DNA of 64,000 nt, taken from the NCBI RefSeq assembly GCF_900497805.2, contig NW_020954557.1:2575416-2639415 (forward strand). The letters are read 5' to 3'. The stretch's first letter is position 1; each line of letters opens with the position of its first letter. The position numbers and the translations under genes were made by a program. The DNA comes from Vombatus ursinus. Taxonomy: Eukaryota; Chordata; Mammalia; Diprotodontia; Vombatidae. The notes beneath the pieces were generated by a model that saw nothing but the letters and a program-made list of their open reading frames with translations, did not search any database and had not been told where the DNA came from. This document shows positions 1 to 9,540 of the stretch, one piece after another.

Positions 1-289
1 AAGCTGTGGAGCTGTGGAGGTCTTTAGGGTCTTTGTACATTTTGATTAATCTAATTTTCTGTAAGAATCAGGAAAGGTCGTTTAATGTTTCTATTCCATT
101 TGCAAACTAGGAGTAACTTACTTCTTAATTGCCAAATTTAGTCACCTTTTCTCAGTTCTCAGATTTTTTGTTTTACTTTTCTGTAGCATTTAACAATTTT
201 GACAACTTTCTTCTTTGGGATATTTCCTCCTCTTTGGGTTTTTGTGGCAATGGTTCTTTCCCTTGATGTTTCTCCTGCTTGTTTGATGA
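1..289. other. intron 1, no recognised element
   Basis: AT-rich intronic sequence. I see no coding similarity and no repeat I can name. Confidence 0.5.
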
Positions 290-402
290 GGATCTTCTTA
301 AGGGAAGAGACTGCAATTTTTCCTTTCTTTGTATCTCCAGGATTTAGCACACTGTCTGACATATAGTAAGTGCTTGATAAAATGCTTTTTGATTGATTGG
401 AT
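290..402 (+). repeat. L2 LINE 3' end
   Basis: The text follows the L2 3' terminus: a run on a deposit-like TTTGTATCTCCAGGATTTAGCAC start, then the 'catagtaagtgcttgataaa' type motif and a GATTGATTG tail. It is a short 3'-anchored relic, as is usual for L2. Edges are approximate. Confidence 0.7.
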
Positions 403-811
403 ACCCTTATTCTCCTTTGCTGATTTTTCATACCATGTGCACTAATTGTGGCTGTGTCAGAGCCTAAGTCCTTGATCCTATCCCTTCCAGCCCCCTTTGC
501 AATTAAAACAACACTGATCAACAACTGTTAGATTTCTTTATCTGGCAAAAGAAATTAAAACTCCTTAAACAGAAATTGGAAAAGTATTTTTTGGAACAGA
601 GTAAGCCTTAAAATTATCTACTCCCCTGTTTGGGAAAAGAAGAAGGGCAAGGAAAGGAAGACTATCCTTCACAGTTTGGTACCTATTTCTCCCAAATGGA
701 AAGTCAGTAACATCAGCCTATTGTGACCATTGAAGGGGGAGGTGGCTGGCACAGGGGACTTAGGCTCAATTCTCAGCTCCCCAGGTCCTCCTCCTAGCTG
801 CTACTTCATCT
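403..811. other. intron 1, no recognised element
   Basis: I find no repeat or coding signal that I can name. A 73-codon open frame at 730-951 runs into the L2 relic that follows and is taken as chance. Confidence 0.4.
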
Positions 812-1645
812 ATTCAGTCAATCAAAGAAGCATTTTTAAGTACCTGCTGTTATGCGTTAGGAATTGTGCTAAGTACTGGGGATACAAAGAAAGGCAAAAG
901 ATAGTCCCTTTCTTTCAAGGAGCTCACAATCCAATGAGGGGGACCACATGAAAATAACTATGTACAAAAAAAGCTACATACAAGATAAATTGGAGATAAA
1001 GATGGCAAGTATGAAAAGAAATCAGAGAAAGTTTCTATAGAAGATGAAATTTTAGCTAGGACTTGAAGGAAGCCATGGAAGCCATGGAAGGCAAAAATTA
1101 GGAGATAGAGAAGTCCAGGCATGAGATATAATGAAAATGCCCAGAGTATGGAGATCGTAGGGCAAGAAATAAACGGCAAGGATCCCAGTGTCACTGAATC
1201 CCTGAGTATATGGTGGGGTAGAGGGGAGTAAGGTATAAGATTGTTAAGGTAGGAGCAGTCCAAGTTATGAAGGGCTTTCAAAGCCAAGGAAAGGATTTTA
1301 TATTTGATCCTAGAGGTGATAAGGAGCTACTAGAATTTATTGAATAGGGATGTGACTTAATAAGAACTGTGCTTTTGCCTCTTTTTTTTTAAACCCCATT
1401 GCTTAGCACAATGCCTGGCACATAGTAAATGCTCCATAAATGTTAATTGACTGACTTTAGAAAGATCAGTTTGACAACTGAGTTAAGGATGGCTAAAGTG
1501 GGAAGAAATTTGAGCCAGGAGACCAACTAAAAGGCTACTGCGGTAGTGCAGGCATGAAGTCGTGAGGCCTGTACTAGCTGAAGGTGGTGTCAGAGGAGAG
1601 AAGAGGATATTGTGAAAGTAAAATGGACAGATTTTGGCAACAGAT
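812..1645 (-). repeat. L2 LINE, 3' half, antisense, interrupted at 1377-1455
   Basis: Read on the - strand this is the C-terminal end of an L2-type reverse transcriptase ORF plus 3' UTR. The open frame at 958-1287 contains ALKALHNL and related L2 residues. The + strand shows the reversed signature 'ttgtgctaagtactgggga', a run to 'ggagctcacaatccaatgag' and 'gaagggctttcaaagccaag'. The element is interrupted by a second short L2 3' end. It is 5' truncated. Confidence 0.8.
1377..1455 (+). repeat. L2 3' end nested in the antisense L2
   Basis: A T-rich start is followed by the 'cttagcacaatgcctggcac' motif and a TTAATTGACTGAC tail, the sense-strand L2 3' terminus. It splits the antisense L2 exactly where that element should read 'gtgctttaggaaagatca'. 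It must therefore be the younger of the two. Confidence 0.7.
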
Positions 1646-2949
1646 TGAGCTCCCTTGAAAAATGACCTCCTATGTTGCTGCTTCTGCTATGACCATCAGT
1701 TTCTCCAGCAGCTCCATGCTCAATTTAATAAACTCCTGGACCAGAAGAACTTTTTGGAATTTCTCCCGACTGCAACTCCTCCCATAGTCATGTTTTGACC
1801 AAAGCTCTGGGGAGTCTCAGTCTCTCCAAGTTTGGAAAGAAAAATACTTTCTCGACCATTAAACACTCACAAGTAGGCATCAAAGACTTCCTCTTCTTTT
1901 AGAGATCCATTTCCAAATGTCACTTAGACTTAAATAATAATTCATAGTAAGTCAAATTTACTCACTTTTTGAGGTACCTATGAAGATTCCCAGAGGCCTG
2001 AGTGGCATAAATTGTATATAACTGATATAGACTTTCAAAAAATGGTTCTTTCCTACTCTCACACACATTTTTCCTTTTGCAAGGAGGAGGATCATGAGAC
2101 ATTGCACTATATCCATTTGCAAAACCCAATTTTTGCAGACTCTTTCACAAGAGGGACTATAGATTTCACCCCATATAGTAATTATATTAACTCTGTTTCA
2201 GCTATCCCAAAGTCTGGTCATATGGACTTGGAGAACAGGGTTATGGCAAGGCTCCAGTGAGATGTACCATTTAGTTTTAGAAAGCTTTTTCTGTTTGTTC
2301 TTGAAATAAGACTTTCCTACTAATGATTCATTTTTGTTTCTGATAATATATTTTGGTAATTGTGAGTCATGAAGAGAAAAAAACTAATGAAATGGGCACA
2401 GAAAATTTAGGAAGTCAGACCTGAACAGTGCTTACAGGAAGAACCTGTACTGGGGACTTTTCAATTCTCTGTACTGTACTTGACTCTGTTCTTTTTATTT
2501 TAGTGTCCTGTATCCTTCTTTATTTATGATGTCCTCTTAATATCAGAGTCTGTCTAAAAACTAGAATTCTAACTTTTATTTTTCACTGCTTCCATTTCTC
2601 TTCTGATTTTATCTTCATATTTAAATATCTGTAACAGTTTCTTACCTTTAAAAACCTCCATTACTTATAATATTCCTCTTTATATCACTGTATTCCATCA
2701 CTCCAAATCAAATTGGTCAAGTGTGCCAAATACTTTCATTGATTTTGCTTTCCTTGACTTTCTACTCGGACTTATATTTCCTCTATTGTATGGAAATACA
2801 ACAAAGCTGAGCTTCCATGACCCTGCTGATAGATTAAATCTGTTTCTCTTCCCTTAATCTGCCCTTTCTCTTAACATTTCTTATTTCTGTTAATGGGTAC
2901 TGATATTCTCCTAGTTACTCAAATTTATAAGTTCAGGAGAATTTAATCT
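1646..2949. other. intron 1, no recognised element
   Basis: Mostly unique AT-rich sequence. An 82-codon open frame at 2012-2260 has no recognisable domain and no splice-site context tying it to ACVR1C. The end of the interval (from about 2600) drifts into L2-like wording, but too weakly to call. Confidence 0.4.
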
Positions 2950-3127
2950 CCAGGGACTCTCAATTGTCTTCATAAAACATAAACTTATCTTGACATTCAA
3001 GACTCTGACATATATACTCTATTTGGCTAAACTGGATTCCTGTCTCCTCTGGTTTCATGTTATCCATGAACAAAAATTCTTCCAGCTCCTCACTTTTTGA
3101 AATCCCTCCCTTAAGACTCAATTTAGG
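2950..3127 (+). repeat. L2 LINE, left part, split by an L1
   Basis: Sense L2 sequence near the end of the reverse transcriptase ORF: the 'ttggctaaactggattcctg' and 'cctcccttaagactcaattt' stretches. The L2 continues at 6434, directly after the L1 that occupies 3128-6418. Confidence 0.65.
3113..3127 (+). repeat. target-site duplication, left copy
   Basis: The 15-mer aagactcaatttagg here is repeated exactly at 6419-6433. It brackets the L1 insertion, and the sequence is native L2. Confidence 0.92.
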
Positions 3128-3906
3128 GACTTTCAGGAGTCAAGATGTTGGAGTAAATAGTAAGTTGCTATCACTCTCCCTTTTTGACCTCTTAAAAAAC
3201 CAGAAAATAGTGACCCAGGAAAAATTCTGGAATAGTGGAGCCAGCAGCAAGACAGGGTGGGGCAGTCTCTTATCCCAGTAAACTTAGAGGAAGTTTTGTT
3301 TCACCAAGAAAGATTTGTTTCACTAAGGTAAAAGGGGAGTGCATTCTAGGATAGGAAGTGTCCCAGCAAGTAGATGGCAAGCCTCACCTCAGCAAAACAG
3401 TGGGAGATCCTGAGCCCCAGGGTGATGGAGCAGGCAAATGGCAAGACTAGGGACCCCCTCTCCCCCCTCCCCCACCATGTTCCTTAGTATAGCCAGGGGA
3501 ACCAGCAGACTCCTGCTTGAAGAACTACCATGTGTGCCAGCACAGCTCTGGGATGGGCAGGCATCCTCCAGCAGCAGATCTTCAAGTGCTTCAGTGCAGC
3601 CCAGAGTGGGTAGGTATGCTCCAGCACCTCCAGCACCCAGAACTCTCGCTACTTCAGTGCAGCCCCAGAGGAAACACGGAAAAACTCCACCTGGCTTCAG
3701 CACATGCCAGACACCACCATTAGAACTCTAGTTCAGCACCAGGTAAGCTGCCAGACTCCTAGAGCCCCCAGCTGCTAGCACCTGAGGCCCCAGAACACAA
3801 AGCCAATGACCAGGTACCTGGTCCCCAGCACAAGAAGCTTGGGACAGTGCCCCCTGTGATCCAGCAGGATAGCTCAACTTTAAAAGTCAGGAAATAGGCA
3901 AACATC

Positions 3907-5099
3907 ATGAGCAAGAAGCAGAAAAGAATCCTGACCATAGAGGATTATTATGGTGATAGGAAAGATCAAAACACAAACTCAGAAGAGGACAACATAGTCA
4001 ACATACCTACATCTGAAACCTCAAAGGGAAATATGAATTGGTCCCAAGCCCAAAAAGTCTTCTTTGAAGAGTTCAAGAAGGATTTTAAAAGTCAAATAAG
4101 AGAGGTAAAAGAAAAATTGGGAAAAGAAATGAGAGGTATGCAAGACAGAGTTGACAACTTGGAAAAGGAAGGACAAAAATTAACTGTAGAAAACAGGCCT
4201 TAAAAATACAATCGGCCAAATGGGGAAAAAAGTACACTGAAGAAAACAACTCCTTAAAAACTAGAATTGGCCAAATGGAAAAGGAGGTGCAAAAATCCAC
4301 TGAAGAAAAGAACTCTTTAAAAAGTAGCATTGGCCAAATGGAAAGGGAGGTACTGAAATTCACTGAGGAGAAGAACTCCTTAAAAAGTAGAATTGGCCAA
4401 CTGGAAAAGGAGGTACAAAAGCTAAGTGAAGAAAACAATGTGTTAACAATTAGAATTGGGTAATTGGAAGCTAATGATCCTATGAGACATCAAGAATCAG
4501 TCAAACAAAATCAAAAGAGTGAAAAAAGAGAAGAAAATGCATAATAACTCATTGGAAAAACAACTGACCTGGAAAATAGATCTAGGAGAGATAATTAAAA
4601 AATTATTGGTCTACCTGAAAGCCATGGTCAAAAAAACAGCCAGCATCTTTAAAGAAATTATCAGGGAAAACTGCCCTGAGATTCTAGAAGTAGAGGGTAA
4701 AATAGCCATTGTAAGAATCCACTGATTATCTCCTGAAAGAGATCCCAAAATGAAAACTCCAAGGAGTGTTGTAGCCGAATTCCAGAATTATCAGGTCAAG
4801 GAGAAAATACTGCAAGCAGCCAGAAAGAAACAATTTAAATATCATGGAACCACAGTCAGGATTACACAGGACCTAGAAGCTTCTACATTAAAGGATTGGA
4901 GGGCTTGGAATATGATATTCCAGAAGACAAAGGATCTTGGATTACAACCAAGGATCAACTACTTAGCAAAATTGGTATAATCTTTCAGGGAAGGAGATGG
5001 ACATCCAATGAAATAGGAGACTTCAATACCTTCCTGATGAAAAGACTAGAGTTCAATAGAAAATTCAATCTTCAAATACAAGACTCAAGAGAGGCATAA
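3907..5099 (+). pseudogene. L1 ORF1 relic (RNA-binding coiled-coil protein)
   Basis: ORF1p is the L1 RNA-binding trimer. The frame opens at ATG 3907 (MSKKQKRILTIEDYYGDRK), runs to a stop at 4201 and resumes in pieces. From about 4205 to 4460 it is a coiled coil built of 63-bp repeats. The C-terminal RNA-binding domain is clear at 4750-4980 with SVVAEFQNYQVKEKILQAAR and ASTLKDWRAWN, the counterpart of the ORF1p 'KEKILKAAR' and 'LQARREW' segments. Several stops and frame changes break it. The terminal part (4980-5099) does not look like the human ORF1 end and is closer to a HAL1-like variant seen again at 61.3 kb. Confidence 0.85.
4205..4455 (+). repeat. 63-bp tandem repeats in the ORF1 coiled coil
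   Basis: Three units of exactly 63 bp (4266-4328, 4329-4391, 4392-4454), preceded by a shorter degenerate unit, each start near AATTGGCCAAATGGAAA and end near TTAAAAAGTAG. Each encodes 21 residues, that is three heptads (IGQLEKEVQKLSEENN type). The pattern suggests growth of the coiled coil by unequal exchange or slippage in whole three-heptad steps. Confidence 0.88.
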
Positions 5100-5727
5100 A
5101 AAAGTAAACAGAATAGAAACCAAATCATGTTATTCAATAAGGGTTTTATGTCACTACATGAGAAGATGATACTTGTAACTCTTGAGAAGTGTATATTTAT
5201 TATGATATTTAGAAGGGGTATACATAGACAGAGGGTGGGGTATAAGTTGACTTTGATGTGATGATAAAAATATTAACTAAAAAGTGAAAAAAAGGATTGT
5301 ACTGGGAGAGGAGGAAAAGAGGAGACAGAAAAGGGTAAACCATATCACATGAAGAGGTGCAAAGATCCATTACAGTAGAATAGAGACAAAGAAGGGAAGG
5401 AGGTGAGGAGGTGAGCGTGATTTGAACCTTACTCTCATTGGATTTGGCTCAAAGAGGTAATAACATACACATTCACTTGGGTATACAAATCTATCTTACC
5501 CTATAGGAAGTAGGAGGGGTATAGGGAAAGAAAAGGGAGAGGGGGCTAAAAGGGAGGGCAGTAGGGAGAGAGGAAGTAGCAAAGGAAAGGGGAAAGAAAA
5601 GGGAGGGGGACTGATAGAAGGGAGGGCAAATTGATGGAGGTGGTCAGAAGTAAAGCACTAGTGAGCAGGGAAAAGGAAAAAGGAGAGAGAAAAATATAAA
5701 TGGGGAGAAATAGGATGGAGAGACACA

Positions 5728-6160
5728 GTTAGTAATCATAACTGTGAATGCGAATGGGATGAACTCTCCCATAAAACGGAAGCAGATGGCAGAATGGATT
5801 AAAAACTGTAGTCCTACAATATGTTGTTTATGAGGAACACATTAGAAGCTGAGAGATGCACACAGAGTAAAGGTAAAGGCTGGAGCAAAGTATATTATGC
5901 TTCAGCTGAAGTTAAAAAAAGAGCAGGGGTACCAATCCTGATCTCAGAGAAAGCAAAAGCAAAAAATAGATCTAATTAAAAGAGATAAGGAAGGAAACTA
6001 CATTTTGCTAAAAGGTACCATAGACAATGAAGTAATATCAATACTAAACATATATGCACCAAGTGGTACAGCATCCAAATTCTTAGAGAAGTTAAGTGAT
6101 TACAGGAAGAAATAGACAGCAAAACTATACTAATGGGGGACCTTACCCTCCACCTCTCAG
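5728..6160 (+). pseudogene. L1 ORF2 endonuclease N-terminus, truncated
   Basis: The translation resembles the apurinic-type endonuclease of L1 ORF2p: NANGMNSPIKRKQMAEWIK, then SPTICCL, RDKEGNYILLKGTID and VISILNIYAPSGTA, ending near a TILMGDL-like site. This corresponds to the first 150 or so residues of ORF2p. The rest of the endonuclease and the reverse transcriptase are absent because the sequence jumps to the 3' UTR. Confidence 0.85.
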
Positions 6161-6418
6161 ACAACATTGTGCGTTGACCGACTTTGATAGATTTAAATCT
6201 TCTCAATCATACAAGGATCTAAGACAATTTCAAAGGACTCATGATGAAAAAGTCTATCCACATCCAGAGAAAGAACTATGGAGTCTGAATGCAGATAGAA
6301 GCATACTATTTTCTCTCTCTCTCTTTCTTTTTTTGTTTCGTCTTTCTCATGGTTTTTCCCTTTGGTTCTAATTCTTCTTTACAATATGACTAATGTGGAA
6401 ATATGTTGGGTTTTTTTT

Positions 6419-6433
6419 AAGACTCAATTTAGG
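6419..6433 (+). repeat. target-site duplication, right copy
   Basis: Exact copy of the 15-mer at 3113-3127. It marks the 3' boundary of the L1. Confidence 0.92.
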
Positions 6434-6710
6434 TGCTGTCTTCTCCTCAATATGTTCCTTGCCTCCATCCTTCCTCCCATCAACTGAAAATGATTATTTT
6501 TCTCCTTAGATTTCTCAAATGACTCATTCTGGACTTCTTTGATCTTATTACATGTCATTTTCTATAATAATTATTTCTGTATATGCTTCATATCCCTATT
6601 AAATTATAGGCTCCTTGACAGTAGGAATTATGCTATCTTTGAATCTACTAATATCTAGTAAAGTAAAAAATGTGCATAATAGATATTTAGTGTTTGTGGA
6701 ATGTAATTTT
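6434..6710 (+). repeat. L2 LINE, right part
   Basis: Continuation of the L2 split by the L1: 'tgctgtcttctcctcaatat', then the 'aggctccttgacagtaggaa' segment typical of the L2 3' UTR and a decayed 3' end. Confidence 0.7.
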
Positions 6711-7067
6711 AAAAAAATTGGTTGTCATTCTGCCATGGTTGTCCTCTCTTCAAATCTCTCTAAACTAAAAAAGGACCATCTCCTTTTCATGCCCTCTTGG
6801 CCCCCATAACTACCATTTTACTGTTTTTCAAATCCTAACCTATTCAAATAAAAATTTGACTGTTTTCTCTACCCTTTATAAATAATAATTTACTATTCTT
6901 ATTTAACAAGTTTAATTCTTTCCTTGTCTCCTGGTTTAAAAAGTAGGCTAAGGCAAAAGCATGCTTAGTGAATGTTTACATGAGATGAATGAAGATCACT
7001 TGTCTCTACTACATTGCTTCTTTCCTGATGTCCATTGGGTAGAACTGAGAAGCCATACGTGAGGTCA
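6711..7067. other. intron 1, no recognised element
   Basis: AT-rich sequence with no repeat or coding signal that I can name. Confidence 0.4.
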
Positions 7068-7140
7068 TGGGATCATAGATAGAAAAACAGAAAAGGCCCC
7101 AGAGACAATCTATCCTAACTCCTTCATGAAGTAATGTTCC
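7068..7140 (-). repeat. MIR/THER-like SINE fragment
   Basis: The 'gggatcatagatagaaaaac' and 'caatctatcctaactcctt' wording is the reversed 3' part of the SINE family seen complete at 33345-33540 and 47465-47655. Only about 70 bp remain. Confidence 0.5.
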
Positions 7141-7218
7141 AAGATCTATAAAATAGTATTAAGTGTATTATACAGATTGGTTATAGGGGAGTTTTCTGTG
7201 TACTACAGTATGTAATTA

Positions 7219-7460
7219 TCGTTCAGTCATTTCAGTCACATCAGACTCTTTGTGATCTCGTTCAGTGTTTTCTTGGCAAAGATACTGGAGTGGTTTGCCA
7301 ATTCCTTCTCTAGCTCATTTTACTGATGGGGAAACTATGGCAGACAGGGTTAAATGACTTTCCCAGAGTCACACAACTAGTAAGTGTCTGAGGCCAGATT
7401 TAAATTCAGAAAGATCAATCTTTCTGACTTTAGGTCTGGCACTGTACCATCTAGCTGCCC
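7219..7460 (-). repeat. tRNA-derived SINE with RTE-like tail
   Basis: Near full-length antisense copy. The 3' portion (7219-7320) has the RTE/BovB-like 'gttcagtcatttcagtcaca' and 'tcttggcaaagatactggag' segments. The middle carries the CORE-like 'cagagtcacacaactagtaa', and the reversed head ends in CTAGCTGCCC at 7460. The family is typical of marsupial genomes. Confidence 0.88.
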
Positions 7461-7462
7461 GG

Positions 7463-7590
7463 ACAATATGTAATATACTGTATAAAAATACAATAAAAAT
7501 AATACAACAAATAAAATAAATATACAATACAATAAACTATAAATAATGAAATACAACAAAATAAAAATATAATTCTAATACAGTATGAAT
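7463..7590. repeat. A-rich low-complexity repeat
   Basis: Irregular CAATAAAATA / ATACAACAAA units abut the reversed head of the SINE. It is a decayed A-rich microsatellite. Confidence 0.6.
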
Positions 7591-7639
7591 TTGACGTAAA
7601 ATTGATAAACTAGCCAAAGCAAACATTAACTTAAGGTTG

Positions 7640-7770
7640 TAGAACTTAAGGTTCTATTATGTACCTACTCTGTACCAAGCAGTAAGTACATGAAAATAAA
7701 AACAGGTCATACTCATAAAGTCCTCATATTCTACTTGGTCAAACAACAAATATACAAATAAATAAATACA
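7640..7770 (-). repeat. L2 LINE 3' fragment
   Basis: Reversed L2 3' end: 'attatgtacctactctgtac' followed by 'aagtcctcatattctacttg'. Strongly decayed. Confidence 0.55.
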
Positions 7771-8632
7771 AAGCATGTATGTAGCACATGCACTGGAACT
7801 ATGCTCCCAGCCCCCATGTTGAGACTGAGCCCCTGAGCATGGTTCTTTCAGTAGCACCGAAGGGTTGAGAATTTGTTTTTTTTTCCCCTAATGCTATAGT
7901 TTATGAGCCTCCATTGGCATGATCATTGGTTTTCAGCCAATTTAATTAGCTTTTAGTAAGGGCTATTTACTAAGGTGGTATAATAAGAACAATTGGTACA
8001 AAAGATCCCCCAAAAGTTTGACACACTTTCCCACAAGTCCATATATAATCCAGGGAAGAATGGACTCCAGCTTAGAGTATATGTAGCAGTGGAGTAACAT
8101 ATCTACTAAAAGTTTTTTTGCTGTAGTCTCCAAGTTTCCCTTGGGTCTGATATAACTTTTATGCTGGCATCCTTGTTGAAATTTGAATCTCCATCTCCTA
8201 ATCATCTCTGGTCTGTATTTAGTTATTGATGCAGACACTGCCAGCAGCTGTGACTGACCTGGGAATAGTACTGAAAAAAAATCCAAGTCCTCTGGATCCT
8301 TTGAAGCTCGTAAGGTTCTCCTGTGGGTAAAGAAAGGCAGCAAGGAGGCCAAGACTGAGGCCTCTTTCCCTCAAGTAGTTCATGGAATGACTCTTTCTCT
8401 CCTCATCACTGTCAGAGGCTCGAATCCCTGGGTTCTCAACTGGTCCTCTTTTTTTTTTATAGAAGACTCACAAGACATGACAGAGTCTTTCAACCAATCT
8501 AAAAGGACTTCAGACTTTCTGTTTCACCTAATCGAAATGTAAAAAATGTCTCAGCCTTGTTCATACTTCTGATTAAGTGAGTTGTAGTTTTACTTGAAAA
8601 AGGTATTAGGGCAGGTGGGGTAGGGGGTGATT
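7771..8632. other. intron 1, one long antisense open frame of unknown origin
   Basis: No repeat that I can name. A 129-codon open frame runs on the - strand from 8352 to 7963 (MASLLPFFTHRRTLRASKDP start). I recognise no domain in it, and no promoter or splice context supports it. It may be chance or part of an unclassified old repeat. Confidence 0.35.
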
Positions 8633-8644
8633 TAAATCCCCCAT

Positions 8645-8912
8645 CTCTGTAGATACAAATATAACTATATATATAATGTATTATTTTATATTCTAAGTAT
8701 TGTATGTTATATAACTATATATACACATTTCTATCTATGGTTATATTTGTATATACACATATATATTCACACATAATTCTGTTGGGGGAAAGTGCTAGTA
8801 ATTAGGAGGAGATATCATACAATAATTTAACTCTTTTTAGTATTTAAATTTAGTATTTAATTTAGCATTTTTAATTTAATTTAGTATTTAGTATTTTAAT
8901 ATTTAAAAATAG
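8645..8912. repeat. TA-rich and ATTTAGT low-complexity tracts
   Basis: Alternating TA/TATACACA sequence (8645-8780), then a run of ATTTAGT-type units (8833-8912). Probable DNA-unwinding, recombination-prone simple sequence with no coding content. Confidence 0.75.
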
Positions 8913-9009
8913 CTGCTTTGAGATGCTTGGATAGCTCAGGTCTTTTAAAATATCACACAGGTAGCTTGAAGTCTATTTTAATTTAGGCAAATTTATCTAA
9001 GGCAACCAA

Positions 9010-9130
9010 AAGCTGCCTTCATCTATATGACCTTGGGAAAATTATTTATCTCTTTCAGACCTCAGTTTTCTCAAGTGTCAAATAAAGAGCCATAGTCTGT
9101 TTCAGCTCTAACTGCATGATTGTATGATCA
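9010..9130 (+). repeat. MIR/THER-like SINE fragment
   Basis: Sense core: 'atatgaccttgggaaaatta', 'cagacctcagttttctcaag', then a 'tttcagctctaactgcatga' tail. The tRNA-like head is lost. Confidence 0.6.
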
Positions 9131-9261
9131 TATGCTGTGTGATTGTATGATTACTCTATTGAACTAGGAGCTGTGTTCAGAGTTGGGATAATTCTTTTTG
9201 AAAGAGCCTGTAATTTAAATCTAGATAAAAGCTGAAAAAATGAAATATAGGCCTATATCAG

Positions 9262-9540
9262 GAAATTCAGTTCTACAAGCACTTATTAAACATCATCTTC
9301 CTTCCAGGAACTGTGTTAGCTAGGTTCTGGGGATAAAAAAAATGATCAAAACAATCCTTGCCTTCAAGAAGCTCATGGAGGAATTGGACTCAAGATGTAA
9401 AGATGGAAAGTGGTACAAAGTATCTATTTGGTATAGAACGTCAACCAAGCATAAGTCATTGTGCATAGCACTGGGGGTTCAGTACAAGATATAAGACCCT
9501 GTCCTTGGCTTTCAGGAGTTTATAATCCTGGAAATCCTTT
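9262..9540 (-). repeat. L2 LINE 3' end, antisense
   Basis: Reversed L2: 'aagcacttattaaacatcat', 'aactgtgttagctaggttct', 'ttcaagaagctcatggagg'. A second similar phrase ('cataagtcattgtgcatagc', 'tttcaggagtttataatcc') follows within the same interval, so it may be two overlapping L2 3' ends. Confidence 0.7.

Larger units (their letters stand above)
3128..6418 (+). mobile_element. marsupial-type L1, internally deleted, full 5' end
   Basis: A single L1 insertion of about 3.3 kb flanked by a perfect 15-bp target-site duplication. In order it contains a GC-richer 5' UTR (3128-3906), an ORF1 relic (3907 to about 5099), a purine-rich spacer (5100-5727), only the start of ORF2 (endonuclease, 5728 to about 6160), and then a direct jump into the 3' UTR (about 6165-6418). 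Most of ORF2, including the whole reverse transcriptase, is missing. The 3' end stops at a short T run instead of a poly(A) tail. The copy could not move itself. The internal deletion could be post-insertional or could mark a non-autonomous subfamily. Confidence 0.88.

Noticed and set aside
3438-3731. 97-codon open frame rich in Ser, Pro and Ala
   Set aside because: It lies in the GC-richer 5' UTR of the L1 at 3128-6418, where chance open frames are longer. No relation to a host protein seen.
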